This document shows positions 10,346 through 23,176 of a DNA stretch of 64,000 nt, piece after piece. The DNA is from Hyaloscypha bicolor E. Its lineage: Eukaryota > Ascomycota > Leotiomycetes > Helotiales > Hyaloscyphaceae. The notes beneath the pieces were generated by a model that saw only the letters and a list, made by a program, of their open reading frames with translations, searched no databases and was not told where the DNA came from. A program made the position numbers and the translations under genes. The DNA lies in assembly GCF_002865645.1 (NCBI RefSeq), contig NW_020194691.1, positions 1,240,001 to 1,304,000 of the forward strand. Reading direction: 5' to 3'. Position 1 is the first letter of the stretch, and each line of letters begins with the position of its first letter.

Positions 10346-11795
10346 GTCTTGGAATGCCCGGATTAGTAAGCCCCTCGATTGCTTCAGGTGCTTCCTGGCC
10401 TTTGCAACTTTCGCTCCTTTAACATCACAGATATGACAATTGTGCTGGTGTGTTGTTTTACCGATACTTTTATTCTCCTGGGAGCTTCAAAAAACGCCAC
10501 CTCCAGTTTCCCCCACCTTCACAACTGGGTCGGTTCAAGGTGTGAAGTTCCACGATCATCGAATCGGATTTCTCGCCGCATGGCTCCAGCTCCTTACAAT
10601 GGGGGTGCGCCCACGAAACGCATCGAAAGGCAAGCTTGAAGAACTATGAATGGCCCAATCTCTCTTCGTGAGCATGCCCCAAAGATACCAGAGCTCAAGC
10701 GAGCTGTAACAAACCCGAAAAGCCATTTTCTTGCATCCTCCTGTACGAATCGCACAATCCTCATGAACTCCTTTCGGTTGCCGCCTTGCTTCAACTGTGC
10801 GAGTCGTACAATCCGGTATATTACTCTTGGTGTAGCCTCCCTTAGTAGCTTGCTGGGGAAACAGCTTCCTGTAGTAATAATAATTAGCCCATCTTAGTAT
10901 ATTACCTAGTTTTATATACTAGCTATAATAGTTACGGGCCTTAGCTTAATTTTGATATAGTTGCATGTCTAATTTCAAATGGTTTGGGTTTTTTGGTGTT
11001 TTGGTGCTCGAGTGCTTTAGTGTTTTGACCTTCACCGCTTAAAACCCTGCCCTACACTAACACATAACGTCCCATGGTTCGGGTTGCCCTCTCGCCCCAC
11101 AGAACGGGATGAACCCCTGTCCCCCACTCGCAGCCTAGCGCGCCGGGCCGGAAAAACAGATCGGAGAGCTTAAATCAATTCTGTGAAACATCCCTCGAGT
11201 GATCACAAATATATTTCCAGGCCGTGTGCATGACACCATCAAGTCACGTCTCCTTTGTGTGTCTGCCCTGCAAAATCGCCTGCTGTGGTGGGCCCGTCCA
11301 GGGCAAGGTTGTGTGCCGGAGAGGCAATATGTATGAATTCGCCTGTGGTTGCTGGGAGGACCGTTACTGAAGCCCAAATTCACAGCGCCGATAGTCAAGC
11401 TTCACCTTGATGCTCTCACGACTTAACGATCTTAGATGAAGACCCACACTCATCTGCCACTCTTTGAAGACACTTTCCCGCCTCTCACGATCTTTTGAAT
11501 GTCTTTTCGTGTCCAGGAGCCTCCGAGTCCTCACCACTCCGTCTCCCTGTTCCTCTACCCCTCGATTAGGCACGACTCACACCCTCTAATGCTCAGACCG
11601 TTTCGATCTATGGTGAGTCGTATCTCTTGTCGGTGCTTCGAGATATGCGTCGATGCCTGGCTGAAGTTGAAGCTTAATTCGACCTCGAACTGACCCCGCC
11701 ACCCCAAATAGTGAACGAGTTCTCCCCTCTTCAGATCTTCAACATCTGCAGATCTGCTGCCCGAACAACACCATCTTCCTACAACCATCCCCGAG
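10346..11795. other. Intergenic between divergent genes
   Basis: About 1.45 kb between the dehydrogenase start and the kinase start. It contains an AT-rich patch at about 10870-10960 and a pyrimidine-rich leader near 11500-11790 ahead of the kinase. No coding signal that I can support. Confidence 0.5.
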
Positions 11796-14700
11796 ATGGA
11801 GGAAGAAGCTACGCAGCCAGGTAATCCTTCTTCTCTTACTTTCCACTTTCTTGCTTCTTCCCCCCAAATGCTCCGCCTTGCTCCGACCGCTCACAATTCT
11901 ACCACTTACCCACTGAGTTTTATAGCTACCCAGATCGTGGTCGATCCTCGGCGACTCGGTCAAGGCAACTCGGGATTGAACGAGGAAGACCTCGCAGACA
12001 TCTGCTGTATCCTCCACCCTGCTTCCCTTCCCGCATACAGAGCCGCCGCTCTTATCCACGACACCACCCCGGAGCACACGATTAGCTTCGACAGCGATGT
12101 CAAGATCAGAGAGAAGGAGAACCATATAGACACTTTTGAGTTGGCGGCGCAAGGCCTGAAGTCATGCGATATCGCTCTCCGACTCTCGGCCGATCTCAAG
12201 GATCCGATGGGAGGATTTCACTTTGGCAGAAATGCTTCACGATGTGACTTCGTCATAGGCGACAAAGATCTGTCCAAGAGAATCAGCAACATCCATTTCA
12301 AGATCTACATTAATACATATGGGATAATTATGCTGGAGGACCAGTCGACCAACGGCACTGCGGTTGACGGCGCCCTTTTGCGCGGCAAGGAAAAGGAGAA
12401 TGGCAAAGACTACAGACACACTCTCGAGCAGGGCTCCATCATCCATCTGACAATGACCCCACCTGAGGAAGACTATCGCTTTATTGTCAGAATTCCACAG
12501 AGGGACGAAATCTCAGAGAATGCCTACCAGCAAAACCTTACAGCCTTCTTCCTGCGCATGAACAATGTACGGCTGGATAACGAGGCCCGAGTTGCAGTTG
12601 CAGTGAAAGGCGATTTAACCAAGAAGGATCCGGTATATTGCATTCTTACAAACGTTGAAGAGTACTGACTCTTCTCAGCTTAACCTCTTTCCCACCCCTG
12701 GCCCGGCGACCCCAAATCCATCATCTTTGTCTTCCATTGGCAGATATGTCAAGGAGTGGAAAGGTGGTGCCAAATACAACAAGATATGCTGTATTGGCAA
12801 GGGTGCCTTTGCTGTGGTGTACAAGATGACCGCCAAGTTCGACGGCGTTCCATATGCAGCAAAAGAGCTTGAGAAAAGACGATTTATGAAGAACGGAATT
12901 CTGGACCAGAAGGTAGACTCTGAGATGAAAATTATGAGAAAGATCAAGCACGTGAGTTCAATCGCCCTAAGCCGACCTCAACTTTCTCTAACGCGCTTTA
13001 GCCCAACGTCGTTCAATATATTGAACATATTGATTGGGAAGATTATCTATACATCATCATGGAATATGTTCCTGGCGGTGATCTTGGCAGCTTGATCAAC
13101 GAGCGTGGACACTTGTCCGAATCGAACGTCAATACAATGGCAGCCCAACTGCTCTCCGCTCTGAAGCATTTGCACCAGATTGGCATCACGCATCGAGATA
13201 TTAAGCCCGACAACATTCTCATCTACAGCCGCGATCCATTCCATGTCAAACTGACGGATTTTGGTCTGTCAAAGATGATCGACAGTGAAGAGACGTTTCT
13301 CCGAACCTTCTGTGGAACTTTGCTTTATTGTGCGCCAGAGGTGTACTCGGAGTATCGGGAGTATGATCGCAATGGAAAGAGATCTCGAGTTGCTGACCGC
13401 AAATCGCTTCCACCGCAACGGTATGGCAATGCTGTAGATATCTGGTCCTTGGCCGGAGTCCTGTTCTACTCTCTTTGCGGCTCCCCACCATACCCAGTCA
13501 AGAACGGCACAAGCTACCAAGAGCTCTTGAATCAAATCATGACTCAGGCTCTTGATATTCGTCCACTTCAGCGAGCCAATATTTCCGAAAATGGTATCCG
13601 CTTTGTCCGAAGCATGCTCCACATCCGCCCCGAATACCGTGCATCCATCGAAGAGTTAGAGCACAGTTCTTGGCTGACAGGTGGTCCCGACAGTCTGGAA
13701 ATGTCGATGGAAGAAGATGAAGTCGACATGATTGGCGATGGATACATAGACCCGGATCTTGAGGAGGGTACTTCGCAATTGAGCCTCAATGCTGATCGCC
13801 AGATTAATGATAGTCAGGAGGAGATTGGTAACGAAAGCGACCTCACAGAGATGGAACCACTCGAGATCCCTAATAGCTTTGACTCGAGCGACGGCAATCT
13901 GAACGAAAATGGCGAAAACTACGGCTTTATGCGAGGCAACAGCAATCCTGGCGGTCGATTATTTGGTGAAGTAAATATTTCTGCTGTGGGAAGCTCTGGC
14001 GCGATTCCTCTCGATCAGTTGAACCTTCCTGTTCCAGCGACGAATCACAGGGGCCTGCATTCAGATACCTCCGAGGAGTCGCGATACACCACACAGAGCG
14101 AGCCAGCTCACGAATATTCGCGAACTCATGGCGCATCTCTACGATCGAATACCATAGCTGGAAGCACAATGCCGAATAATTTGCCCCCACCTTCTGCACC
14201 GCATCTATCTCCAATTACTGCCAACAACCACGACGAGCGTTTTGCTAGATCCTCGAGCCTTATGGGCGCAGAGTCATACCTCGGACACTTGAATATGCAC
14301 TCTCCTTCCTCTGTTGTTTCGCCAGCTGCCTCGCCAGCCGCCTCCAGCCCTGGACCACAACCAGACGAAGTTCGAGAGACACGAGAGAATGGCGTCAGCC
14401 TTCGAAGACCCCGCGAAGATGACACCGATGGCGATGAAACCTGGCGACCAGCTGATCTGCCTCCTAAGAGACAGCGTAGGTCAAAGCGAGAAATCAACAT
14501 GCCTGTACCGCCCAGCATTTTCTGGGACCCGAAAGACAAGTCAACTCACCATAACAACTACCCTAGAATGTCCTCTACGGAATTTGCCCATTATCAAAAA
14601 TGGGCAGAGAGCAAAGGAGAGAAGTTCGTTCCAGGTCAAAAGACATTCGAGATGACTATGGAGAGTTTCAGAAGCAGTCGAAGTCGAAGCTCCTCCCTTG

Positions 14701-15563
14701 AACCAGAAACTACTACTCGAGCCAATTCGGAACCTACAAAGGAGGAGGGTCGACATATGCTGATGAAGCGCGATGAGAGACCCTTGGCAGATAGTCTAAA
14801 GAATCAAGCCAACAACGTCCTCGCAGCTGATAAGAATGCTTCCAATACAATCCGACAGCCGGTAGTCGGCAACGACTTCCAACCACCTAAGCGCATTCTA
14901 GCTAAAATCTTTGCTACCCCCGATAGCGCCATGCCAACCATCGCTATAAATGTCACGGATTCACTCACGAGCTGGGGTCGGGGCCCTTTAGCTACTGTCT
15001 GCTATGCCAATGGAAATGACACTCGGATCCCCAAATATGCTTTCAAGATCCTTCTCTTCAAGCCTGGCTTCTATGATCATGGTCGGTCTGGACTTGTTCA
15101 GACATGGAGTGAGCAGGACCAAGATATGAGTTTCTACATCTCGACCAAGTCATCGCAGGGAATTTGGGTCAACAACTTCCTTCTTCACTCTAACGATCAC
15201 TCGAATCCCATTACGAAGTCAAAGTACTGGGGCCAGCTACAGCATGGCGACGTGATTGATCTCCTTCGCCAAGGCAAAAAGGTAATTAGACTGAGATTCG
15301 AGTGCCTTTGGGGCAAGTCAAAGCAACCAAGAAGCGAAGGTGATGTCTTCAAACTTGTTCAGGATGAAACTTTCTTAAATGAGTTGGACGAAGTTGATCT
15401 TGTACTGCAAAAAGAGATCTTGGCAGAGCAAGACCGTCGCAGAGAAGAAGAGAAAAAGATTCTGGCACTGGAGAAGAAGAAAGAAGAGTTGGCTCAGCAA
15501 GAACCCTCCAGAAAGTCTCCTAACTTCACGCAGTCCTTCATGGGCGCGCCTCACACCGCCTGA
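11796..15563 (+). CDS. RAD53: Rad53/Cds1-type checkpoint kinase, two FHA domains
   Basis: Four exons: 11796-11820, 11926-12632, 12679-12951 and 13002-15563; phases agree, giving about 1188 aa. An N-terminal FHA domain around residues 100-180 shows GGFHFGRNASRCDFVIGD, the SNIHF Ser/His pair and DQSTNGTAVDG, the phospho-threonine binding signature. The kinase domain (about 270-560) has the Gly loop IGKGAFAVVYK, the Lys in YAAKELEKR, catalytic THRDIKPDN, DFGLSK, and CAPEV in the activation segment. A long Ser-rich linker carries SQ/TQ sites (DSQEE, SPAAS runs) and a basic PPKRQRRSKR nuclear signal. A second FHA domain lies near 970-1085 (LTSWGRGPLATVCY, SQGIWVNNFLL), followed by an E/K-rich coiled tail. 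FHA-kinase-FHA is the Rad53 architecture; Mek1, Dun1 and mammalian CHK2 have only one FHA. It is known in this family to act in the nucleus downstream of Mec1/ATR in DNA-damage and replication checkpoints. Confidence 0.93.
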
Positions 15564-16272
15564 ACGAACGCCACCCATCCACGAATCTCGAGGGATCACG
15601 CGAACCTTTTACAACTCACCACACATTGTATGAATAGCATCTTTTCCTTTGTTTGTCGAGATACACACCATGAGACAATGCAACGGGGCGGAGCGCAATC
15701 TTTGAGTTTTTGTCAATTGCAGCGGGGTGGATAGCTATTCGGCATACAGTCAAAAAGCACAAAAGCACGGAGTTCACAGACATGGTTGGTGCTTGGGGGT
15801 TTGATTGCTACAGATCGTGCGCGAGCAGAGCAGAGGGTTCAAATTGTTACATGCAAGAATCGAACGAAGATACAAAATAGAGGCCCTTTTGGTCCGAACA
15901 ATGACAACCGTTGCCATTTCTTTCGGCCCTCATATTGCAAGTGCCGAAGTGATCATTCCCAAGTTTTGGGAGCGAGTAAGAGGAAAGCGCTAAATTCTTC
16001 GCGGCTCCTGCGCCTTGGCTTCATGATGCGGGACCTCACCCGTTGACGGTTGCACAAAGGCTTCAACCTACCTTGCCAACCACGGCGTTAGCGGAGGGGC
16101 CAGGGTAGTAGCGCCAACCCCGCCTAAGTCAATTTCTAAATTTCTTTACGTGAGTGTAGGATCACACCCCTTTGCAAGATACAAAGCACCTCTTCTATCG
16201 CGCTTTTGGTGCTTAATCCCTTCTCTTCGTACCATTGGTCTCTTTCAACTGCGGCCAGTTTGATTTTGCAAC
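15564..16272. other. Intergenic
   Basis: 3' region of the kinase and promoter of the FAD oxidase. A CT-rich stretch lies shortly before ATG 16273. No other feature seen. Confidence 0.5.
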
Positions 16273-18157
16273 ATGAAGCTTCATTTTCTCGCACTCGCTT
16301 TCGGTCCTGTGGCGACTCTCGCAACCACGAACACAAATTCTTCAGCTTCAGTAATGTCCCGAGTATTGTTCAATCCAGCGAGTGTTGGGATCCCGAGCTT
16401 GAGTAGTGCAGAAGCGGCTCAACTTCAAGCATTAAATCACCAGAGCGGAGGATGGAATAGTTGCCAGCTTGCTGTACGTCAATTTCCATTTTATGCCCGA
16501 CCCCCGGAGCTCCTCAAAGGCAACCCCAAATTTAAAATGTTGAAACTTGTACTGACGTAGTCCGAAAAGTGCTCCATACTCTCAATCATCATCCCCTTCA
16601 ACGTCTCTCTCTCCAGCTCACCAACCTACACACCAATACCCTACTGGTCCGCGCAACAAGCGGCCCTCATCCCCACATGCCGGGCGGACGTCTCCTATGC
16701 CACTGAAATCTCAACCGTGCTCCAGATTGCGAAACTCACGTCCTGTCCCTTCACCGTAAAATCTGGGGGTCACGCTGCTTTTGCCGGCGGCTCCAGCATC
16801 CAAGATGGGATCCTGATTAATCTGGCGAAGATGAATGAGGTTACTTTGAGTAAGGATCGCCAGACGACGAGGGTTGGACCGGGGAATGTGTGGAGTGGTG
16901 TTTATAAGGTATTGGGTTCGTTGGGTGTTAGTGTTGTTGGGGGAAGGGAAGCTGGGGTAGGTGTAGGTGGGTTGACGCTGGGTGGTGAGTTTCCTCTTCC
17001 CTCTTAAAGCCCCAAGATTGATATTAACACTGGAATCTAGGTGGGATATCTTATTTCTCTGGCCGCTACGGTTGGGCCTGTGACAACGTTGCTAACTACG
17101 AAATCGTCCTCGCAAACGGCAGCATCGTCAACGCCTCCAGATCTTCTCACCCAGACCTCTACTGGGCACTCCGAGGAGGTGGCGGTTCCAACTTCGGCAT
17201 CGTGTCAGCATTCGACCTCATGACCTTCGATCAAGGACCTCTCTGGGGCGGAAGCAGGATCTACGAAATGAAATACAACGCCTCCCTCGCCGACGCATTC
17301 TCGAATTTTGTCACAAATGCACCAAATGACGATTTCGCTCATCTGTACTTGGCATTTGCCTATGTACCGACGTTTGGAGGCTTTCTAACGATTACCGGAC
17401 CGACATATGGCAAGCCAATTGCAAACGCGAGTATCTTTGCGGAGCTCGACAGGATCCCACCAGTCGACGGGGGTGATTTTACGGGGGTGCAGAACATGAC
17501 AGCATTAAGCATCGCTCTGAATCAGACTACTTTTTCTAGGGAAACGTAAGCTTGATCCCTATCAGCTTCAAATATTTTTGTTGTGAGGGGAATAGAGCTG
17601 ACGAGAGCAACAGGTTCAAGACCGTGACATTCAAAAATGACGCTACGCTCATCAAAGACGTGATACAGATCTTCGTCGAAGAAGCAGCGCCACTGCTGAA
17701 TATATCTGGTTTCGCACCGGCATTTGCAGTCCAACCTCTTTCTTTGAATATCATTGAGAAAATGGCTATGAATGGAGGGAATGCTCTCGGTCTCTCAACC
17801 GATGAGGGACCTTTGACTAGTTCGTTCATTCCCTTTCCCACCTTTCTCCTTCCTAAATTCAAACCCACTAACCTCACATCCATCACAGTAATGAACCTAA
17901 ACTGGGGTTGGAACCTCACCTCTGATGACGACGCTGTCTACGCAGCAATCGACCGCTTCGTCTCCCGCAGCGTCGAGCTCGCGAGAAAGAGAGGACTGGA
18001 TAATAGGTTCATTTACATGAATTATGCGAGTCGGGAACAGGATGTTTTTAGTGGGTATGGGGAGAATAGTGAGAGGAGGTTGAGAGGCGTGAGGAGGATG
18101 TATGATGAAGAAAATGTTTTTGGGGAGTTGTGGAGAGGGTATTTTAGGTTGGATTGA
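16273..18157 (+). CDS. Secreted FAD-linked oxidoreductase (berberine-bridge-enzyme-like), about 557 aa
   Basis: Exons 16273-16473, 16561-16984, 17041-17545 and 17614-18157; phases agree. Residues 1-18 (MKLHFLALAFGPVATLA) are a signal peptide. The FAD-binding PCMH domain shows IPTCRADVSYATEISTVLQI, then FTVKSGGHAAFAGGSS, where the His of SGGH is the usual covalent flavin anchor, and GGISYFSGRYGWACDNVANY. I do not see the second Cys anchor of bicovalent members. ALRGGGGSNFGIVSAFDLMT closes the domain. The C-terminal BBE-like motif appears as RFIYMNYASREQDVFSGYG. The stretch TSSFIPFPTFLLPKF in exon 4 is unusual and might hide one more intron. Such enzymes oxidise sugars or secondary metabolites outside the cell; the substrate cannot be told from sequence. 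Confidence 0.88.
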
Positions 18158-18573
18158 GAGTAATGAGTTAGTAAATAATAAGACGCTTTTGAAACGAACG
18201 ATTCTATCCTGCCTTGTTTCTGTAAGGCTGTGGCTGAAAGGTACTTCCTGTTGGGTTAGCTAGTGGGGAAGCAAAAGTAGAGGCTCGTAAAGGAATTGAA
18301 AAATGCTCCGCACCGCGCATGTAAAATAATAAACGGGAAAGCCAATGGTATTGAGTTGCCTTTGCACCACACCTGCTCGATAGAGCCTTGCCGAACCCCT
18401 GCCCGGTGGCGCCTGCGGAATGAGCCTCGCAAACTGCCTTATTGGGAGTCCTCGTACAATTCTCACACTCTTGACTCCATCTTCCTCTGTATCACGACAA
18501 AATCTTCTCAACCTCTAGTATGCGATTTTCTTCTGATATATAGTGGTCGAGCTGACTCCGAAGACATACCGAC
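18158..18573. other. Intergenic
   Basis: 3' flank of the oxidase and the remnant promoter of the STAND relic. No coding signal. Confidence 0.45.
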
Positions 18574-18870
18574 ATGGAAGTCCTTGGTGTCGCTGCCAGC
18601 GTTACTGGGATCCTCAGCCTCGTCGGCAAATCGATCGAGGGAATCATCTAGCTGCAACGCATGCTGAGAAGCCCGAAAGAAACAGATGAATCTGTGACAT
18701 TGCTCCAACGAGATATAGACTCATTTCAGGAGGGCTTGAACCAAGTTCAACGACTGCTCTCGCTGATCCATCAAGAGCAGCCATTCTTATTGCGAAGCAC
18801 GTTAGCTCACTTGGGGGAGCAGCTTGTGCTGTGCCAGCACGATATTCTGAGTTGGATTAACCAATGCTAA
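18574..18870 (+). pseudogene. STAND/ankyrin-protein N-terminal domain, broken and truncated
   Basis: From ATG 18574 the frame reads MEVLGVAASVTGILSLVGKS then IEGII, the hallmark opening of the fungal N-terminal domain found on many NACHT/ankyrin STAND proteins. An in-frame TAG follows at 18649-18651. The same frame then continues LQRMLRSPKETDESVTLLQR and DIDSFQEGLNQVQRLLSLIH, still family-like, to LSWINQC and a TAA at 18868. No NACHT, ankyrin or WD repeats follow. One stop plus loss of everything downstream makes this a relic. Its 3' end overlaps the stop codon of the convergent membrane-protein gene. Confidence 0.75.
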
Positions 18871-19943
18871 CTTGAGCCCGCTAAGCTTGATTTCACATGA
18901 AGTGTCTCATCCATCTTCGCCACATCCTTGTTAGGTTTTTCGAGTAAGTCCAGAAATTCCTTCGCAGCTGTCTTGTTAAAGAACAAATTCCAAAGTACCA
19001 GAGCAAAACAAAGGGTATGAATTGTGACTTGCAGAAGATTGAGGATCCACGCAGCTTGCTACTCGGACCCAATGTCAGCATTCTCAACTTCAATACATCC
19101 TGACCAGCGTCAGATTTTGGGGGGCTAGTGATTGGAACGTACATTGCTTGGACAGAGCGTGCTGGAGTTATTCACAGTTCCCTTGCCATCTGAGCAAGCC
19201 CACGTCCACAGATCTGCACTTCCTTTGTCATTTTTCGAAGATTTGAAATAGCCCGCACTTATAGCTCCAGATATTGCTTGCAGGATCCCGGTGGCGCCGC
19301 GGACTTTCTGGATCATTCGTTCCGCAGTCGCGGCTGGCCGGCCGTGGCGATGGTGCTGGTGGTAGATGTAAACCAGGATGACATCTGCAGCGACTGTAAG
19401 ACACGACATGCTGAGCATTAAGACCGTGGGGCTGAGCATAGTTAGGTCGTCGTTGATATGTTTGGTCTGCGCATATATTCCGAGGGTGAGGATTGAAATG
19501 GCGATAATGGCGAGTGCACCTGAGGTTGTCAATATGTGTTGGCCTAGCACCAACATTCTTTCGTTGCGCAACTTGGATTCCTGTGCGCAGCACGTAAGTT
19601 TCTGCATCTAAGTCCTTTTATCTCAGGAAACCCGCACGTTTTTGGGAGGATCTTGGTTTTCAATGTCCGGCTGTTTGGTGCTGTTCTTCATGCTGTTGCC
19701 GCCTCCCATGCTAATCTTGATTTCTCTACGAAACAAATCGACCTCACTAGTTGAGCCATCGCTGTTCTCAATCGTGATTTTCCAGTCTGATTGTTCGACC
19801 TTAGGTGAGATCATGTATCCCGGACTCGTCAGACTCGTCGATGCCAGTGTTATAGCCTCATCTGTCCTAGTAGATGTTGGTGAAAGTGGAGCTGGTGTAG
19901 GCTTTGTTTTGGCAGATGAGGTTGAGGCTCCTGATAAATCCAT
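18867..19943 (-). CDS. Fungal membrane protein, 311 aa, unknown function
   Basis: Exons 19638-19943, 19143-19580 and 18867-19058; phases agree. The start is ATG 19943 (MDLSGASTSSAKTKPTPAPL). The first 100 residues are soluble, Ser/Thr/Pro-rich, with a short beta-like core (WKITIENSDGSTSEVDLFRR). The membrane part has four hydrophobic stretches: ILTTSGALAIIAISILTLGI, MLSPTVLMLSMSCLTVAADV, GILQAISGAISAGYF (weak) and LQVTIHTLCFALVLWNLFF. A lysine-rich loop AERMIQKVRG lies between the second and third, and a charged tail ends the protein. The function is not recognised. Its stop codon overlaps the end of the STAND relic on the opposite strand by a few bases. Confidence 0.72.
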
Positions 19944-20937
19944 CGCAAATGTAATTTATAAAGAAGGAAGTGGAGCGTAGAAAAGTGAACAAAATTGTCA
20001 GAACTGACATAATGAAAGTAAGGGATAATTGCCGTCTTTTTAACGTCTTTGAGGAAGAGCAAACGGAGCTGGAAGCGTGAAATTCCATTTTGCTGTTGTG
20101 TAACCTTGATACCAACCTTACAGACTGCAGCACCATAAATCGCCCAAGTTGCACAAGAACATAGTAATCAACAGTGAGGAGAGTCTATTCTCTCCAACTG
20201 TTTTGTGTGGACGAGTGCGTGACAGCAACCAGTCCAACGGGATCGACTCTGCAGACCATGAATTTCAAGACTCGGGCTGTATCCTCGCAGAATAGAGCAA
20301 TGATACGAAAATCCTTGTGCCCTAGCGCCCAACGCTCCAAAGCATCCAATTGGATGTCTGCGACCAGTAAGGAGTGTGCTATTCCAACCGAACTTGGTGG
20401 AAGAGCACTCAGCTGGAACCACCTCAATGGAGACCCTGCTGACCATGAGTCCCCAAGCCTAAGGCTGCCTAATCCTAAAATACGATAATCGTACCATCCA
20501 CCCTGGCTATGGGAAAGACCCAGGTGCCGATTCGCTTGGAGAAGGGTTGGGGCTTGATTTTTCTTCTCAGCGGCTCAGCCCTACATTCGTACGCATGTCT
20601 TGCTCGACGGAATATACTCGGCGTGACTGGCCTGTGCAGCCACATCAGCCAGAGAGATTTAATCAACTTCAGCCGCATTTCATATTTGACGATGAATGAT
20701 TCGTCCTAAATATGCTGGGACAGTTTGTTGAGGCGTCGGACATGATATAGGGCTGAGAGCCGGGAATTTTCCGTTTCGTCAGAGGCGTTGAGCCATTAGG
20801 GCTTGAAGCACTTTTCTCGACAGCGTCTCGGGTATTCCCCATTACTTTCAATTGCCGAGAGTCCAAAGGACTTGCTTCCACCCATGCTGATTCTTTTGGT
20901 ATTACACCCCCACTATTTCCCCACCAAGCACTCAATA
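19944..20937. other. Intergenic with unassigned ORFs
   Basis: A minus-strand frame at about 20185-20427 (ADIQLDALERWALGHKDFRI) looks mildly coding but has no ATG and no family match I know. It could be another relic. Confidence 0.35.
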
Positions 20938-23176
20938 TTACAGACTATCTCCAATCAAATTCTCAATCTCGGCAATGAGGCGAATACTCTGCTGAATACT
21001 CGGGCTTTTCTGCGGCATGACACCAATCCAAGCGCTGAGTAAAGTCTGGAGATGGGGTCCATAATCTGCAATCTGGTGCTGGACGACACTTGGTCGTAAT
21101 GCAGCGGTGCGTAGCGAGACAAGGATGATGAACATCGTGCTCGTCATTCTAGAGCAAAACCCCATAAGCAAGTTTCTTGGCAGGGGAGTACAGGTTTCTA
21201 ATTCAATCGGGGAGAACTTACGATAATGAACAGATCCAAGTATCGATCAAGACCGTCTGTCCAAAAGATCTGAGATTCGAGATGTGGTTGCAGCTGGCTG
21301 TCAAACATCGGGCAGCTCCCTCGATCGTCTCGATCGAATGAGCACTATCGATTTGCTTGAGAATGATCTCGACGTATGGTCGGTAGATCACGCTTTTGCA
21401 AGCCAGATATCTCTGCCGGACGAAAGCCGCATGTTCATTAACACATTCCATCGTATCATCTTCGAACCGTAGAAAGTCGGGCAATGTGTCCCGCCAAAGG
21501 ACTAGCTGATGATCCAGCTCTGCGATTAGTCCTCGTAAAGAATCGTCTCGTGAAGTAATGTAAGTTTTGTGCTTATCTTCTGCGTAGAGTAGATGGTGAA
21601 CTCGGTTCAGAAGCCGCCGAATCGAGATGCAGGATAAGAAGTACAAGGCCGAAGCCTCGGTTTCGGCTTCATTGAAGTGGGTTTGAAGAGGTCCTGGTAG
21701 AGGAACTTCGGACTCTACCTCGGCGACCCCGCTTTGAGGAAGATGTGATAACTCTGAGATCAAATCGCTGTATTTTATCAGTTAATTCCGGGCTGGATAG
21801 GGCAAATGTGAGACAAGCAAACCTCTCGATGATGTAACAGGACCAGAAAATACGACGAATGCACTCTTCGTCTTCCGGGTTTCCAGATCCCGTTCCATAG
21901 GCGAGAAGAGATCGGCATTTCGCGGCAGCTGTGCTGAGATGGCCCCATGTTTGTAGAGGTCGTTGAAGAAACGAACAGTATAGCCTATTATAGTCAGAGC
22001 TTATTTTCGAAAACGAACCGCTTCACAAACGCTGCAAGAAAAACACATTGTGTTGATATGGTGCTGATTTCCATGTACGCCACGCTCAACAACTTCATAG
22101 CCTCGTCGAAACAAACAGTGGCCATTGTCATCAATTCGCTCTGATGTTGTCTCGATTCAAATCCACGAGGCTCAACACTGGAATGAACGAGTTTAATCAG
22201 CTCCGAAGCAGCTCCTAAAGCTAGTACTAGCAAAGCAGCACAATCTTCACACGAGTTGCCAATGAAACCATTTTGCATTTTCTCGAACAGAATTTGAAGT
22301 GTGGCTTTGCTGACTGTTGGATACCAAAAGTTCACATTCAGCTGGAATGACGTGAGTAGTCGTTCGGCTTCTTCTATAGTGAACACCGGTCGTATAGATC
22401 TTGGCTGAAATGGAATCGGGGGGCAGCTGCTCTCGAGTTGGAAGATGGGTCTGAACTGAGCACGAAGGGAGGGAAACGGCGCGGCCACGGAAGAATTGAG
22501 AAGATCTTCTGTGGCACTGATATGTGTTGAGGGGATAGTTGCATTAGCAACTTTGGCAAAGTCGTTGTCTGAGGATGATGGGCTCAAACTGGAATTGAAT
22601 CGAGGTGTGGAGATTGATGCAGTTCGGTGACGATCACTCTGCTTCTGGTCAGCTTCCCTCTTGAGACATGAGCGGGGGCAAATAGTGCCAGATTCTCATG
22701 GATACTCCGTAGAAGGCCATCCATACGCAAGACAGTCTCGAGGATTTTGTCGCTCTTGCCTTGATTTCTGATCTTGAAGTGAGCTGACGGGTCCTGAGAT
22801 GTTCTGAGGACCTGTGCTTACAAATTTGTTGGCTGCTGGTGCCCATAAAAGCAATCAACATCGTTTTCGGTGCACCAAGAGCATGGCTGCCGGCCATCAC
22901 ATCTGAAGGAAGTCGAATTAGCTGAGAAGGACCAGAATGGACTGGCAACGGCAACAGCTCCAGCAAGTTTGACATTTTCATCGCGGTCATACCTGGATTT
23001 TCTCAGACGGCAAGCGTCACACTATCGACGTAATCAGTTGAGACTCCATTTCTGAGAGGAAGCTCACTTACTGCATGAGCAGTCCGTTTGCGCGGACGGG
23101 CTGCATAGGGTGTAGTCAACGCATTGGAGCTGTCTGAATTGCTTCGGCCATGAGGCGGTGGCGATTGGAACGTCAT
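20938..23176 (-). CDS. Zn2Cys6 transcription factor with apparent 1-nt frameshift
   Basis: Seven exons: 23072-23176, 22993-23021, 22822-22902, 22031-22767, 21823-21984, 21222-21767 and 20938-21148. Two introns cut the zinc cluster. After splicing it reads CDACRLRKSRCDGRQPC and continues SWCTENDVDC, an exact C-X2-C-X6-C-X5-C-X2-C-X6-C binuclear cluster at residues 36-62. A linker helix (SDKILETVLRMDGLLRSIHE) and a fungal TF middle-homology region follow (QTWGHLSTAAAKCRSLLAY, CIRRIFWSCYIIESDLISEL). Exon 4 must change frame between ALFAPAHV and READQKQSDRHRTASI (about 22655-22680, near a run of five C). Flanking splice phases independently demand one missing base. Corrected length is about 623 aa. 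It lies downstream of a sugar transporter on the same strand, so it may regulate sugar use. Confidence 0.85.

Noticed and set aside
17821..17890. Possible fifth intron in the FAD oxidase
   Set aside because: The frame is continuous and no good GT donor exists; kept as coding with a note.
20185..20427. 80-codon minus-strand frame with ADIQLDALERWALGHKDF
   Set aside because: Mildly protein-like but no ATG, no partner exons and no family I can name.
20669..20935. Possible extra C-terminal exon of the Zn2Cys6 factor
   Set aside because: Would need an intron of about 10 bp after the stop at 20938; no plausible GT-AG pair.
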